Positions 11,947-41,799 of a stretch of 64,000 bases of DNA are shown in pieces (within the stretch, counting starts at the first letter, position 1; every line of letters starts with the position of its first letter). The notes under the pieces are model-generated. The model was not told the origin of the DNA and did no database searches. It worked only from the letters and a program-made list of their open reading frames with translations. The DNA is from Anthopleura xanthogrammica. Lineage: Eukaryota; Cnidaria; Anthozoa; Actiniaria; Actiniidae. Location of the stretch: positions 124,001 through 188,000 of the forward strand of contig OZ025216.1 in NCBI GenBank assembly GCA_964019055.1, written 5' to 3'. Made by a program: the position numbers and the translations under genes.

Positions 11947-12665
11947 CTCACCTACCTCCCCTCACCTCATCGTACCTCACCTCACCACACCTCACCTCAC
12001 CTCACCTCACTTCACCTCATCTCACCTCATCGTACCTCACCTCACCTCACCTCACCTCACCTCACCTCACCTCACCTCACCTCACCTCACCTCACCTCAC
12101 CTCACCTCACCTCACCTCACCTCACCTCACCTCACCTCACCTCACCTCACCTCACCTCACCTCACCTCACCTCACCTCACCTCACCTCACCTCACCTCAC
12201 CTCACCTCACCTCACCTCACCTCACCTCACCTCACCTCACCTCACCTCACCTCACCTCACCTCACCTCACCTCACCTCATCGCACCTCACCTCACCTCAC
12301 TTCATCTGACCCCACCTCATTTTATCTCATCTCATCTCATATCACCACATCTCAACTCCCGTCACTCATCTCCCCTCAACTCATCTCCCCTCAACTCACC
12401 TCACCTCACTCATCTCCCCTCAACTCACCTCACTCATCTCCCTTCAACTCACCTAACCGCACGCATCTCCCCTCAACTCACCTTACCTCACTCATCTCCC
12501 CTCAACTCACCTCACCTCACTCATCTCCCTTCAACTCACCTTGCCTCACTCATCTCCCTTCAACTCACCTTACTTCACTCATCTCCCCTCAACTCACCAC
12601 ACCTCGTTTCACTTCCCCTCACCTCACCTTACCTCACTCATCTCCCCTCAACTCACCACACCTCG
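11947..12665. repeat. CTCAC pentanucleotide satellite with diverged 3' half
   Basis: 11947-12312 is almost pure (CTCAC)n, about 70 units, with CTCAT and CGTAC variants at the edges. 12313-12665 is a degraded, longer-period derivative (units such as CTCATCTCCCCTCAACTCAC). Because 5 and 3 are coprime, it stays open in several frames as meaningless S-P-H-L-T repeats. Confidence 0.97.
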
Positions 12666-15600
12666 ATTTTAATTCTCTAATTAATATATACTTTTCTTGA
12701 AATGCCTCCTTCTACATAAATAAGTGGGCTCCAAGACTAGAGAGACCCAGCCAAACATGTTTTGAGTGGATTGTGTATGCGCGCGCAAGTTATAATATAC
12801 ACCAATTGGATGACTTCCTCTCCCATTCTGTCAGCCTTGTTTAATTCATGACACAGAGATTCAAAAGATGAAAGTGTATATTACGTTCCCCCTCTTCAAA
12901 CGAATAGCAACCCTTTTAGTTACCGCCTAATACCGCCTAACCACTACACCCTGCGTCCCTGCATTTATCTTAATGAAATCAAAAGCCCTAAATTAAAACT
13001 GATTAATTTACCAACACGTGCAGCACACACCCTTAAGGGATGATGGCCTGTGTTTATTTGATGGCTGGATATAAGCATTAAATCATGTCAGCCCCTAGGC
13101 GACTCCTTTATTCTTGCCGCGTGCATGTCATAACATCCATCGGGCATGATTGGCCCGCAGGACCTAAAAACACTTTGCGAATCAGTAATGATGGCAATAA
13201 TGAGATTCAATACTCTTCGTGTGTTTCTCATTCGTTCTTGCTCCTTGAACGTACTTTCATACTGTTGTAACTCACTCACTGGACATCTATGGATTAACAC
13301 AAGATCACGTGTCTTAATTTTGAACCAATGGGAAGCCGCCATCGAATCAGACGACTGCAAACTAGGTTTTGATTGGATGATAAGATTATCTTACGTCACA
13401 TGAACGTGTGGAGCAGCTCAGCTGCTTCGTTTTCATATTTTCATACGTGCTTTCTGCTTCCTTTACCCAAGACAGTAAAGTAAACGGGATGTTTTTCTTC
13501 CATCATTTTTTAATCTTCGGTATTTCCCAAAAGAATGAATTCCGCTTGTCAATAAAATCTTTTCTCGGCGTAATAAAATGAAAGAACTGGAAATAGAAGA
13601 GTGAAAGTGACAACTTCAGTTTATTTGACATTTCATGTGAAAGTCGCAACAAAGCATTGATTGTAAAACCTGTCTGTGCCCTTGGTGACTACGCCAGTAA
13701 TCCGCGCCAATAGCAGAAGAAGGCGGCTTTAGCGAGAAGGGTGGATTTGGAGATACCTTCTCTATATAAGACTTAAACAAAAAGATAGTCAGCCTTTGTT
13801 CCCTCTAACCCTTCTCTCCCTTGAAAACCTCCCAAACAACATTCGCAATGATGATCTTCTTGTCAGTTGTTGTGTCATGGTACGTTTTGTTATTGTTCAA
13901 GTTTGTTGTGGAAGAACGAGTCAACTACACTGGATAATCAATTCAGTTGTTAGGTGCATCCAGATATCTTCCCTTCTCAACATTAACCTTCAGTTAATCC
14001 ACCCTTAGTCTACCTGTTCAATCTTTATTCAACCAAACCCATCACACTTATAACAAATACATGGTAGAGATTCAATGAAACCATTAATCTTTTGGAATAA
14101 CATATCCAAAATGGATACCGGACCAAGAGACGCGTCTTGAGACAGTCAGAGGTCCAGCTCACGCATCTATTAATTCTTTCCTTGCCGGAAAAATAAGATG
14201 AATAAACGAAAATAAATGGAGTCATATATATACTAATATCCTTCGCGGATAATGGCATAGAATGTCTACGTTCATGGCGGACTTTTAGTAGCGCTTCGTA
14301 ACGGAACTGTGACGCGACTAACACAGTCACTTAACTTGACAAAAAGCTATCATCCATTTTACGTACATATTAACTCAAAGATGAACTCTTTCCTGGTCGA
14401 GTTTGAACTTACTATTCTAGAACAATAGTACTTCCCTGATTCTTGTTTGATTGATGGATGTGATGACTGACCTTCAAGCTAAGTCAGGTGGTTTAGAAAT
14501 ATGGAAGAAGAAAATCAATAACCGAGGATACCAATCAATCACGCCAACACCCACCATCAACTGTTAATAAAGATCATTTACTTAAAGTTTTAATTAAGAA
14601 AATGAATTTCATTGTAGGCCCATTATTTAGGCAGGTAACCTCGGGTTTTAACGTGCAGCCAAGTATAGCGGCAAAATGGGTCAGTCCTCTCTGGCTTTGG
14701 GTTCATTTCTTGAACACAGCATCAGATGGGAGTGGAGTTCTTTTTTGTTCTCAATTTCAATTTCTTTCCTTGTTCTCCGATTTTCCTTCTTCCACAAAAC
14801 CGAATACCCTTATAGTCCCAATCCGACCTGTGAGTCTCCGTGACCGTGGCCTATAAAAACAGTGTCATCTGCCCAAATTCAGTGATTTTAAAAATACTGA
14901 ATAGATTAAACTTGTATTGAAATCGCTTGCTGGCTATGTTATTATTGGACTGAAAACCAAAGGATCTCCGTCAGTCCTTCCTTCATGGTATCGTCTTGAA
15001 TCAGTTATAGTCATCAGTGATCGACAGCCAAATATGGAATCAGTCAGGTATAACAAGGATGAGGTGGGAAATCAATGAAACACCCGTCCGTCCAATCAAT
15101 CAGCCTTTAACCAATATATTTACATTGTAATTTGAAAAATATTAATTTGTTACTGTCAAAGGTTTGTCGCCACGTTTAATTTGGGCAGGTAACCTGTTCC
15201 GGCTGAAAATGTACGAAATATAATTAACAAATTATTACAACGTCCATGGTTGCAGGTTAATGAATCCGTAACAGTGATCACAAGAAATTCAACTTGAAAC
15301 TACTTTTTTTCAGTCGTTCCTTTGAAACATCTCGTGTCGACTCCGCCCCAAAAACAATGCACGTTGTAGCCCGAGTGAACTGGTAAGGACCTAGCCATGT
15401 TGAAGGAACCCGAGTAAATAGCATGCTTGTTTAGACCAAACATATGAACGAGTAACATTTCATTCATTCCATTTTTTTAACGGTCGTGTACGTTTTTACG
15501 AAATAATTATGTTTGCTTTCAAAAAAGCTTAACCATTGCCATTGTGTAGTGGTTAGTTTGTATTTTATCGCATAATAGATCATATCACCAATCCTGGAAC

Positions 15601-16738
15601 ATACCGGCAATGTCGATATTTTGAACAAATGGCAAAAAAAATCAAAGGTTCGAGGGGTTTATTCAACTTGAAATAGAATGAGAAAAGAGAAGATCAGAGA
15701 TGTGAATAAGACAGGAAATCCTACCAGCTAGTGTTTTGTATTGTTCCCTTCCATGCATCACAGCTATTCTCTGTTTTGTTTTAATTTCTACAATCATTTC
15801 ATTATAAATATTTTGTCGCCTCGAGCTCTTTCATTCATTTCGTGACGAAATGTCACGAAAATCTTATTCTAAACAAAGAATAGATAAAATCCCTATATCC
15901 CAAAATACATTTCTTTTGTTCACTCACTATTATTGGTAAGAACCGCAAGATTCTCCTCTCGCGAACCTGTGCAATGAAAATTAAGATAAATTGATAATAA
16001 TGAAGAGAAAGCTAGATAAAACTGGTAATTTAACACCTTAAAAAATTATTCATCATATGTTTTTTTGCTTGGCATATTCCGGCCCTGATAGCTAACGTGA
16101 TATTTCATGTTTTGAATCCTATTATTCGACTTAAGAATCGCCTTTTCTTATCCTCAGTAAACCCAATACTAGAACAAAAAGCTGTTTATTTGACAAGGAA
16201 TTAATGCACAGAAGTAGCGCTGGTTTTCCTCGTTCAAACGGTCGGAGTAAGACTCTTTACTGACGTTTTTGTTCCTTTAGAAAAAGAGCATTAGACTGTC
16301 TCGCCATTTCACCTATTATTAATAACTTCAAAATTGTCATTTTTTGTCCAAAATTGTGATGAAAATGAGGGACAAGCCAAAGAGCAGTATATTTGTTTTT
16401 CTTGTTTTTTCACCGCCTTCACTTATCACTTTGCCTTTGTCTTGACCCATCATCCAACACCTGGTGTCTGTTACTATGACAACCAAAATGAATATTGACG
16501 TATTGTCTCAAAAGTGTCCGCCATCTTGGAAATGTTGAATTATGCTTATGGCTTCGTTTGTGCTTTAGGAGTTCTTTATAAAAATTATTCCCATTACTTA
16601 ATCTGGATTAAATTTTCATAAAGCTATCTCAGTCGACAGAAATTTGATAAGGGATGATTTGTGTTGTGTTTCGTTTGTAAATGTGTCGAAAGTTGGATAT
16701 GCTAATGAGGAATACGAGCTGTCAATCAAGTTGAACCC
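12666..16738. other. Non-coding stretch between the CTCAC satellite and PBX
   Basis: No coding exon, RNA gene or clear repeat identified. Short open frames at 13085-13403 and 14025-14330 show no recognisable protein pattern, and the first are antisense overlaps of each other. Confidence 0.5.
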
Positions 16739-17022
16739 ACGCGGAAAATATTGACACGTCGTTGCTTCAAACACAAGTTGAGTGGCAGCTCGAGAACACG
16801 ACCGCCAACCGCGCGTAACACTCTTTCACAAAAAACGTAACAGCTATCCCGAAGGACATCAACATCACTACTCCATTCAGCTGGGGAAACCTGTTTCTAA
16901 GTAATACTTTGAATTTAAGAGTGCAAAAGGCGGCCTAACGTCTCGTTTTGATCGACCGAACTCGCGTACCGTGAGACGACATCTTGGATTGTTTGCCGAA
17001 GGAAGACGAGCTAAGAGGTTCT
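16739..17022 (+). promoter_or_regulatory. Probable PBX 5' leader and proximal promoter region
   Basis: This sequence has more CpG (CGACCGCCAACCGCGCG near 16800) than the neighbouring AT-rich DNA and leads directly to the PBX start codon. No TATA box placed with confidence. The frame upstream of 17023 is open but lacks an ATG. Confidence 0.4.
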
Positions 17023-24219
<7,197 letters not shown>

Positions 24220-26248
24220 GCTGTTGACTTTTTGAAATACAGGATCACAAGTTAAGGAACTAGCTGTTAGTTGATTGAAAAGTGAATCCTGCTTCACTAA
24301 GATGAAGTCAAGCTGCTCATTGATGTCATGAAAGATGAGTTGACACAGGATGATTTGATAGTCCTGAGTTGAGTTGCTCACAAGTTGAAGCCAAGTGAAA
24401 TGCTTGGCCTGCAGTGAGAGCAAAAATGTAAAAAAAAGAAGTTAGAATAATAGCTAGAGATTAAGTATGAATATTTGATTTATTTTGTTTAAGATTCATT
24501 CATAACAGTGCTGATCTTTTATGAAAAATGAATTGCTGTGTTGATAGCCGAAATTAAAGTTACACTTGATTGCCTTCAAACAGTTGTTTCAAGTTGAGGC
24601 ATTTGGATCAGTTTCTATACATTAACTGTATTGTTGACCTGAATGCCTGGACTTGAAACAATTGTTTAAAGGCAATAGAGTGTTACTCGGATATTTGCTA
24701 TTCTGACATGTAATGGCAAGTTTAACCCTTTTGCATATTAAAGAAAAATGACATTGCCATAGATACCTGGAGATCTTGGGGTCCTTTTAACCCCTTCAAG
24801 TCTATGTAAGGTTGTACTTTTAATTGATATTATGTTGGTGTTAGCTTCTTACAGTAGTTGAATTTAATGCACATCTTATTTTTTCATTTGAATCTTTTAT
24901 AAATGAACTAACCTTTAGCATGGTTTTGGAAATACCAGGAAAGCCTAACATTTCCAGGAATCCCTAGGATCTCAGATTTCTCTAGCCTTTTAAGTTTTTG
25001 ATGATCAGTTTTCAAAGTGATTTATTTTGAGGCATATACAGAACAACCTGCTATCTATAATGGCCCGTTTTCATCTTGCATACATATAGGTATTTGCTGT
25101 GCATTTTATAAAATGTGTAGTTCATAACATCAAAGCATTTCTGACCAAAATGTTGAATGCTGATAATTCTCTTCCTAAGCAGGTAGAAGTGCAACCATGC
25201 AGGTCCTTATGTTTCACATTATTTGTTGACATTGACCAGACTCAATACTTTTAGCTAGATTTTGATTATTATATTTTAGAAGTTAGTTATTCTCAATTGC
25301 TATTTATTTAGGTAAATCGGAGGGTTTTAATAGAAATATGTAGTACGTTTTCCTGTAGATAGATAGCCCATGTAAAAGGGCACATGAAACCCACTTTCAT
25401 TGGTCAGTAATTTCTTGAGCTCTAATGATCTAGTTCGATAAAAACCATTTTATCTTGAAAGGCTGTTAAATTTGAGGGATATCAATGTCAACGCAAACCC
25501 AAAATGTTCATGGTAAAAATAGACAAAGAAGGTGTGTGTATTTACGCATACATAACACATTTTTCGGTGTACAAGTCCATAATAAAAGAACATATATTAA
25601 ATATATATATATATATAATTAATATTTTACAACTGTTGTAGTTCAAAAGTAAAAACAGATGCATAAAAATAAAGAGAATAAAAGTGAAAGAATGCAACAA
25701 ATATTTTAATAACTTGATTGTAGAGGTTTCCTTGTATTTTTCTTTTACGTCCAGATTTTAAGTTAAATATTAGTTTAATTGATCATATAGAGATAATAAA
25801 TTGTAACTGCGATAGGAAATATTAAAAAAGCTGTCTTTTTAATATTTGTTTTTTATGAAATTGCACGTTTTTGTTACAGTGCAAATCGAACAACCGTGGT
25901 CACCCAGAAATAGTTCAGAAATCGTTTATCGCTCGTTGAACAATCTGAAACAACTCTAACTGCAAGAAATTCGACTGATTTGTAGTCAGATAAACTTCTT
26001 GTAGTAAGACACTCGTTTCATATTGTTCACAAACGATAAACGAATTCTGAAATATTTCTGGATGCTCACGGTTTTTCCGATTCGCACTGTAAGAGACTTA
26101 ACTGACCCTGTAATGGCTTCCCCCATCAATGGAATCGTTTTGAGAATCTTGCGTAGTGAACCAGGCTTACGGTTGTCTGCAAAAGTGGTTGTGTTTTCCT
26201 TAGAAATACTATCTCTTGCGTAAAGATAGCACCGTAACAGTAATTAAC
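24220..26248 (+). other. PBX 3' UTR and PBX-GAPVD1 spacer
   Basis: AT-rich sequence after the PBX stop. AATAAA occurs at about 25669 and 25677, plausible polyadenylation signals if the 3' UTR is about 1.4 kb. A short inverted repeat about CGATAAACGA/TCGTTTATCG lies at 25925-26045. No coding exon. Confidence 0.5.
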
Positions 26249-26466
26249 CAGGGGCGGATCCAGAATTGTTTAAAAGAGGGTGACTGTTATACAAGTAATA
26301 CCGCGTCAATACCACAGGAAAATGGTGAAAAAAATGGGGTATTGAATCGACAGATATTGTTTTGAAAGCTTCATGTAAACCAAGTGAATTAATATTTTTA
26401 CTTCATTTATGCAAAAGGGAGGGGGGTTGACTAGTCACCTCCCTCACCAGCTTAGATCCGCCTCTG
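26249..26466. mobile_element. MITE with CAGGGGCGGATCCA-type ends
   Basis: The left end CAGGGGCGGATCCAG and the right end (reverse complement CAGAGGCGGATCTAAG) are imperfect inverted repeats of the type seen in many hAT-derived MITEs. The 8-bp flanks match at only 5 of 8 positions, so this is an old insertion. No coding frame. Confidence 0.65.
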
Positions 26467-26883
26467 CAATAAAACCGTGCGTTTTGTTTTTTGTAAAAAA
26501 AAACAACTATTTTATCACTCTAGGATATTTTGTTTTCTACAAATGAAACCGGTGAACATAGAAAAGGGGTAACTCTTTCCTTGCTCTTTTAATTTAATTT
26601 ATTTTATATTCTTCTTTTTCCTGTAAGGTTGTTTCAGTTTCCTACTTCCTAATTGCTTTAACAAAGTTAAATGAAGGTATGAAATAAACTTTCTGCGAAA
26701 GTGATAAACAAGAAATCGTTCAGAAAGATTACGGAAGTATATGCACAGGGAAGTATCCCGTTATCCAATCGTAGGCCTTGTAAGAAATCTATACTATTCA
26801 GTAATAGGGATGGTACATGATCGCTGATTGGTTTAAAGGAGTGATTTCAAAAGAATCCTCCCCAGGACTTGTAGCATTACAAG

Positions 26884-36773
<9,890 letters not shown>

Positions 36774-37688
36774 GGTACTGGGTTCTAGATAGAGTGTAAC
36801 TGATGAGAGGCCCTTTTACCAGATAGAATAAAATATGAGAAGTCCTGGGCACTAGTTTCAATACGACTATAAAGAGGTCCTGGGTTCTAGATCCAGTACA
36901 ATCCAATAGGAGTATGAGGGGTCCTGGGTTCTAGATCCAGTACAATCCAGTAGGAGTATGAGGGGTCGTGGGCTCTAGATAGAGGGTAAGTAGGAGGGGT
37001 ACTGGACAGAAGCAGAAAAGAAAGATTGTATCAAGAAAAATAATTAAGCTTTTTTTCCCAGCACTAGGATTTTTGTGTTTGTAAGGGTGTTGAAGGCAAT
37101 GCCCTTAAAGCTTTTAATCTGCGACACTATCTGCATTAAATCTTTATTCGTGCAGAACGCATCATAATTTTAAATTTAATATTCAAGGATAAGCGGCTGA
37201 GTGCTAAAAACATAACTAATTCAAAGGGAAAAGAAAGTAAAACTATAAAAAGGAATTTGCTATGGAGCCTGGAAGACTATCTAAATAACCAAGTAAGATT
37301 CCCACGTCCCCTAATTTTTACGAGATAAGACTATATAGGTCAAAATATATCAATGTATAATAGAGATTATTAAAATGTATTAATGTGCGATGAAAGTTTT
37401 TAATAAAATAATGTAATGTATTATAACCCCTTCCTTATAAAGGAAGTAGTAAACACTCTTAACAGAGTCTCCTCACCCCTCCCCCTATGGAAAGCACCAA
37501 GCTCTTCATTCCTCCCCAGCAGGGGAAAGAGAGAACCTGATGATACATCTGGTATACAAACAAGGTATCACCATGGATACATGGCAGAAGTATTCAGAGG
37601 CCTTCAGGGAATAGAGCTACAATGAACTCAAACCACTGGTATAGATTCTGTATTCAAGTATTCCTGGCTGCTGTGGAGAGTTGTATTG
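36774..37688 (+). other. GAPVD1 3' UTR with ~50-bp degenerate repeats, then spacer
   Basis: From the stop codon to about 37005, degenerate units of GGTCCTGGGTTCTAGAT and CCAGTACAATCCAGTAGGAG recur four or five times. AATAAA lies at about 36826. The remaining AT-rich DNA to 37688 shows no gene. Confidence 0.6.
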
Positions 37689-40372
37689 GAGTGACTGGAG
37701 TCGTGAAACATGGACGGGATCCTTTGTATCCAGGACAAACACACGAGTAACCTCCAGGCTTAAGAAGACAGAGGTGAGTACACCAACCATTGTATTGAGC
37801 ACAAGGATGGTTATTATCTGCCAAGAAAATATTTATTGTAATATAAATGAAATTTATACAAATTATTTTTTATGAAAATTTATTTTAAATGATACAATGA
37901 CAGAAAACTGAAGTCCCACAACTGAGAAAATTTTAGTCTGGTACACCTTGTCCGCCGTCAGTTTTGCTGTAAACGTAGAAGTTTCGCAGATTAGTTCCAT
38001 TGACAATCTGTTGTACCTTCCCCGATGAAGGAGAAGTCGAGTTTACCAAGTTGTGCATTGATTATAGCTAGGATTTATATGTTACGACTAATTACATCGA
38101 GAACATAACTGCCATTGACGACTATTTCTAAGGAACTACCATCCAGGAAAGCGCGCCCGATCTCCCCGTTAGGGTTGGTCCAGTAGAACTTTTGTTCCAC
38201 GGGGTCAAAGTCCAGAGTAGTAATAGGACCCATTCCAAGGCCCATCCGGCGGTATCTGTGACTTGAGAAGGCTGAAGTCGACTAGAGACTTGAAGAATAT
38301 TTGCTGATGGTCGATAAAAAGAAGAAAGTCGTTGTAGTAACCTACGAGATAACCATAAAGATGACGTACGCCATCGTTAGTGGTTTGTCATACCTTGATG
38401 TTATCCATCCATATGAAATAAGACCAAAAAACTGTTCTTGAAGAAAACTGTCATTCTTGGGCTAAGTTTTCGTTTTAACTGCTGTGAAAAATTGCCGAGT
38501 CGATCATATCTAATTTTACTAACAAGTTTTCCTGTCATCCTTTAGTGCCATTTTATTGGGGCGTGCGCACACGTCTTGTCGTGGATTCCAAAGATGAATG
38601 CAGCCGCCATTGTTCCTGCTGCAGTTGGACCCTAAAAAAAAAAAAAAAAAAACATTTCGCTTGAGAATTATTACCTACCTGCTTGTACTGCGGCAAAAAG
38701 TCAAAATTTGCAAAAAGTTTAAGTTTTTGGTTTCGCCACATCCAGATTATGTACATCTTATCAATAATTATAAGGGAATAACACGTGTAGTGCTTCTAGT
38801 ACTATAGCACTTACTAGAGAATGTAGCATCGCCACTGTAAGAATAGATTCCTCTTGGTGCCCGTACATTATTTGTAAATACTTTTATTTCCATCGTCGTA
38901 AAGTCCACAGCAGCGATCTGGCCACTGTCACTTCGGTTGTCAGTCCGCAGTAAAGGTGCTGGTCAAGAATGGTCATTCGGAATGGTTTGAACGAGCCTGT
39001 CTGGAAATGGTAGTGGTGTCCACCCGAGTTATCGAGACTAACAAAAAGCAGATCCTGTGGATTCTCTATTGTCCATAAAAGTGTTCTGGTAGAGGTGTCC
39101 AGACACAGCCCAGTGGTTGTATCATGACTTATTCCAGACACAATGTTTGTCAAATGTTCTGATCTGTGAAAATCGGGACTTTTATTTCTGCGCATGCGCA
39201 AGTCACTTCTCGGCCCGTTCTCTTTCCAGATGATTTAATTTGCCGATCAACGTGGTCGCCGTACAGCTGATGTCCTTCCAAGCAAAAATAGAATTTAACA
39301 ATTTATTCCTCAAGAAACATTTTTGGAGACTCAATTCATCATCGTAGAATAAGGTAAGACGTATTTGAATTAACTTAGAGAACAATTTGTGCTGTGGTTA
39401 AGTTAAAAAATTTATAAGATTGTCTCAGTCACTCCATGCATATGAAATTTTTACTTCACACCTCGTAGGCACCTAAAAGTAAAAGATATCCTTGTATTCT
39501 ATCTGTTTGAAAGCCGTGGAAGTGTTGAAAATGTTGGTTGAAAAATTGAGCAACAGCTATAAAATAAACAAGACTGAAGTTTCATCGAATAAGCAAGATA
39601 TCAGCCATTTTTCTGGGTGCTAGAACTTTTTGTAGTGGAACAACTGCTGGGCTTCAACCAGCTCATGAATCTCATTATCTGCTACTAATAGTAGTCAAAT
39701 ACTGAGGAAGTGACGTCAAGTGAAACCAAGCACTATTTACCGTCGAGTCAAATCCAGGGCCATATCAGTAGGTCGTGTTGTCCTAACAAGTATCTTCCTG
39801 TGCGTCCCATCCAACTTAGCAGCTTCTATCCTCCCTTTCTTGTTGTCAGCCCAGTACAGATTCCTACCAGCAGAATCAACAGCAATAGCCACTGCTCCTC
39901 GAACATAACGAACAACCACCTCTTCTGAGCTGCCGTTCAAGAAGGCTCTAGATATGGCAGTGTATGTGAATTTGTATATATGCCAAAATAGGTAGGTATT
40001 CCCTCAGTGAATGTTGATCTATTGGGTCGTACGTGACGGCTTGTGAAGTAACGGACGAATTAATTATGACCTTGGGAGAGGAGAGTAACCCGAATTGTAA
40101 ATGAAACCCTGTCTGCTGTCTGTAAAGAGTAAGAATCCAGACGACCCTGTAGAATTAATAGAGCCGAGTTATATTGACTACTAGTACTTTTGTGTTTCAG
40201 AATGTTGGAGTCACTCTAAATGATCCAAGTAGTCATACTCATTTGCGATTTACTGATGAGGCGCCGAAACTAAGCCACTGCGCAGTGAGCGATATGTAGA
40301 AATACCTTGACAAGAAGACGGTACTGCAGCAAAGCAGCAGACAGTAAGGGTAAGAAGAATCTTTACCAACAT
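37689..40372 (-). pseudogene. Inverted, truncated and frameshifted paralogue of the adjacent receptor (A')
   Basis: Minus-strand blocks follow receptor A in order. Exon 1 (40306-40372; 67 bp as in A) is a signal peptide MLVKILLTLTVCCFAAVPSS. Exon 2 is 39741-40146, exon 3 remnant about 38820-39163, EGF exon about 38527-38631, exon 5 remnant about 38095-38342 (DFDPVEQKFYWTNPNGEIGR), exon 6 fragment about 37930-38030 and second EGF exon about 37689-37817. Exon 2 lost 16 bp net near its start, which brings a stop soon after, and its first YWTD repeat is replaced. The EGF exon has a frame-breaking deletion. No stalk, transmembrane or tail sequence remains. Read together, this is a broken gene. It could still express a short secreted peptide, but that is unlikely. 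Confidence 0.85.
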
Positions 40373-41799
40373 CACCTGTAGGATCAATCATTTTACAGTA
40401 AAATTGTCTTGAATAGGGTTATCAGTCTTGGATAGGTTAGCGATATTTTAACGTTTCCAAGTCTTAGATAGGGCATTCAACTTTTACTTTTTGTCGAAAC
40501 GGGTATTTTTCGCCGCCAGCAATTTTTTAGCACGTAACTTCCAACTGTGCCGGCGTATTCAGGGTACCCAGTGGATCATCCCTATCACTGAAACCCCCCT
40601 CCCCCCGGGAAACTGCGCTACCGTGACAACCACATGGCTTCTGATGGGGTTCCTGTGTGTGTGTTTGTGTGATGATTACAGATGTCCTGGTAACTAACTA
40701 TGACATAATGCGAAAACTGGGGATTATATTGCATCACAATACAAGGAAGTAACACGGCCTTGAAGAAGCACTACTCTCTGGTTCTTCGATCACTAACTCT
40801 CTAAACCAGTAAGTAACACGAACTAACTGTTAGCACGTACTGAGTCTTCAGTTATGATTTATTCAAACTCTTGTTCCAAAGACTAGATTCACCATGGTAA
40901 CAGAAACATTTGTACAAAACAACTGTAGACTGGAAGTAGGCCAAACACACGATAGAATATATCTTTTGTAGGATTATATTTGAGATATTGTACCACAGCA
41001 GTTTTCTCGACTGTAACATATATCAGTGGGTTCAGATGTAGTAAAAATATTGAGTATCTGAATACAGAATAATTTTTATAGACAGTGTTGTAAGTATTGT
41101 TTGAATATATTTTTCAATCCATGGTAGCTGTCAAATCTTTTGCCATCTAGAATCTGCTAAAGAAGAGGTAAAAAACCTCTCCAGCCTTTTATTTGGATAT
41201 TTGGATAGTATATTTTCTAGCTTTAAAGACATTTATTGGTTGACATTATAAAGATTTCTGCGATATTTGAAGCGATATTCGTGTTGTTTTTTTCATGACG
41301 TAGATAGCATTGTTATACTGGCTTTATTAGCTGGTTTATTGAATTCAGTTACTCCGTCACACCAACTAAACTCTTAAAGCCCATTGACAAGACCTGGTGA
41401 AAAAATGTTTATTTATTCGCTGTTTTTAAAAGTAATAGAATTCCGCTTTTCTTCTAAATGTTTTCAAAAAAGAATTCCAAGCTTCATCTCGATCGGCAAG
41501 CTGATCTGTTTGTTCTTGAAAATGCTTGAAAAGGTTACGAAATTTAATCCATAGATAAACATTTTACCAGTTTGGAAGTTAAGTGGGTCCAGTCGTCTCA
41601 CCTGAAACTGTTTTCCTTAAATATATATAAACGGATGGCAGCTCGTAAAACAAGTTTAATTCCTTGCGAATTGAGACCTGATTCCTTTGCTGCAATATGA
41701 TATTTTTTGGTATCCTGGTCTACTGACAAAAAAATCATTTTTTTCAGGGCATATAAATGATGAAAGAATTTCTTTACTGTGCCAGTCAACCTACATAAG
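40373..41799. other. Spacer between inverted pseudogene A' and receptor A (divergent promoter region)
   Basis: 1.4 kb between two head-to-head start codons, so it holds the promoter of A and the former promoter of A'. AT-rich; no TATA box or gene placed with confidence. Confidence 0.5.

Noticed and set aside
11884..12700. Open frames of up to 264 aa over the CTCAC array
   Set aside because: Pure pentanucleotide repeat reading as S-P-H-L-T in several frames; not a protein gene.
16984..17022. Upstream extension of PBX by 13 residues
   Set aside because: It starts at TTG, not ATG; the first in-frame ATG is 17023.
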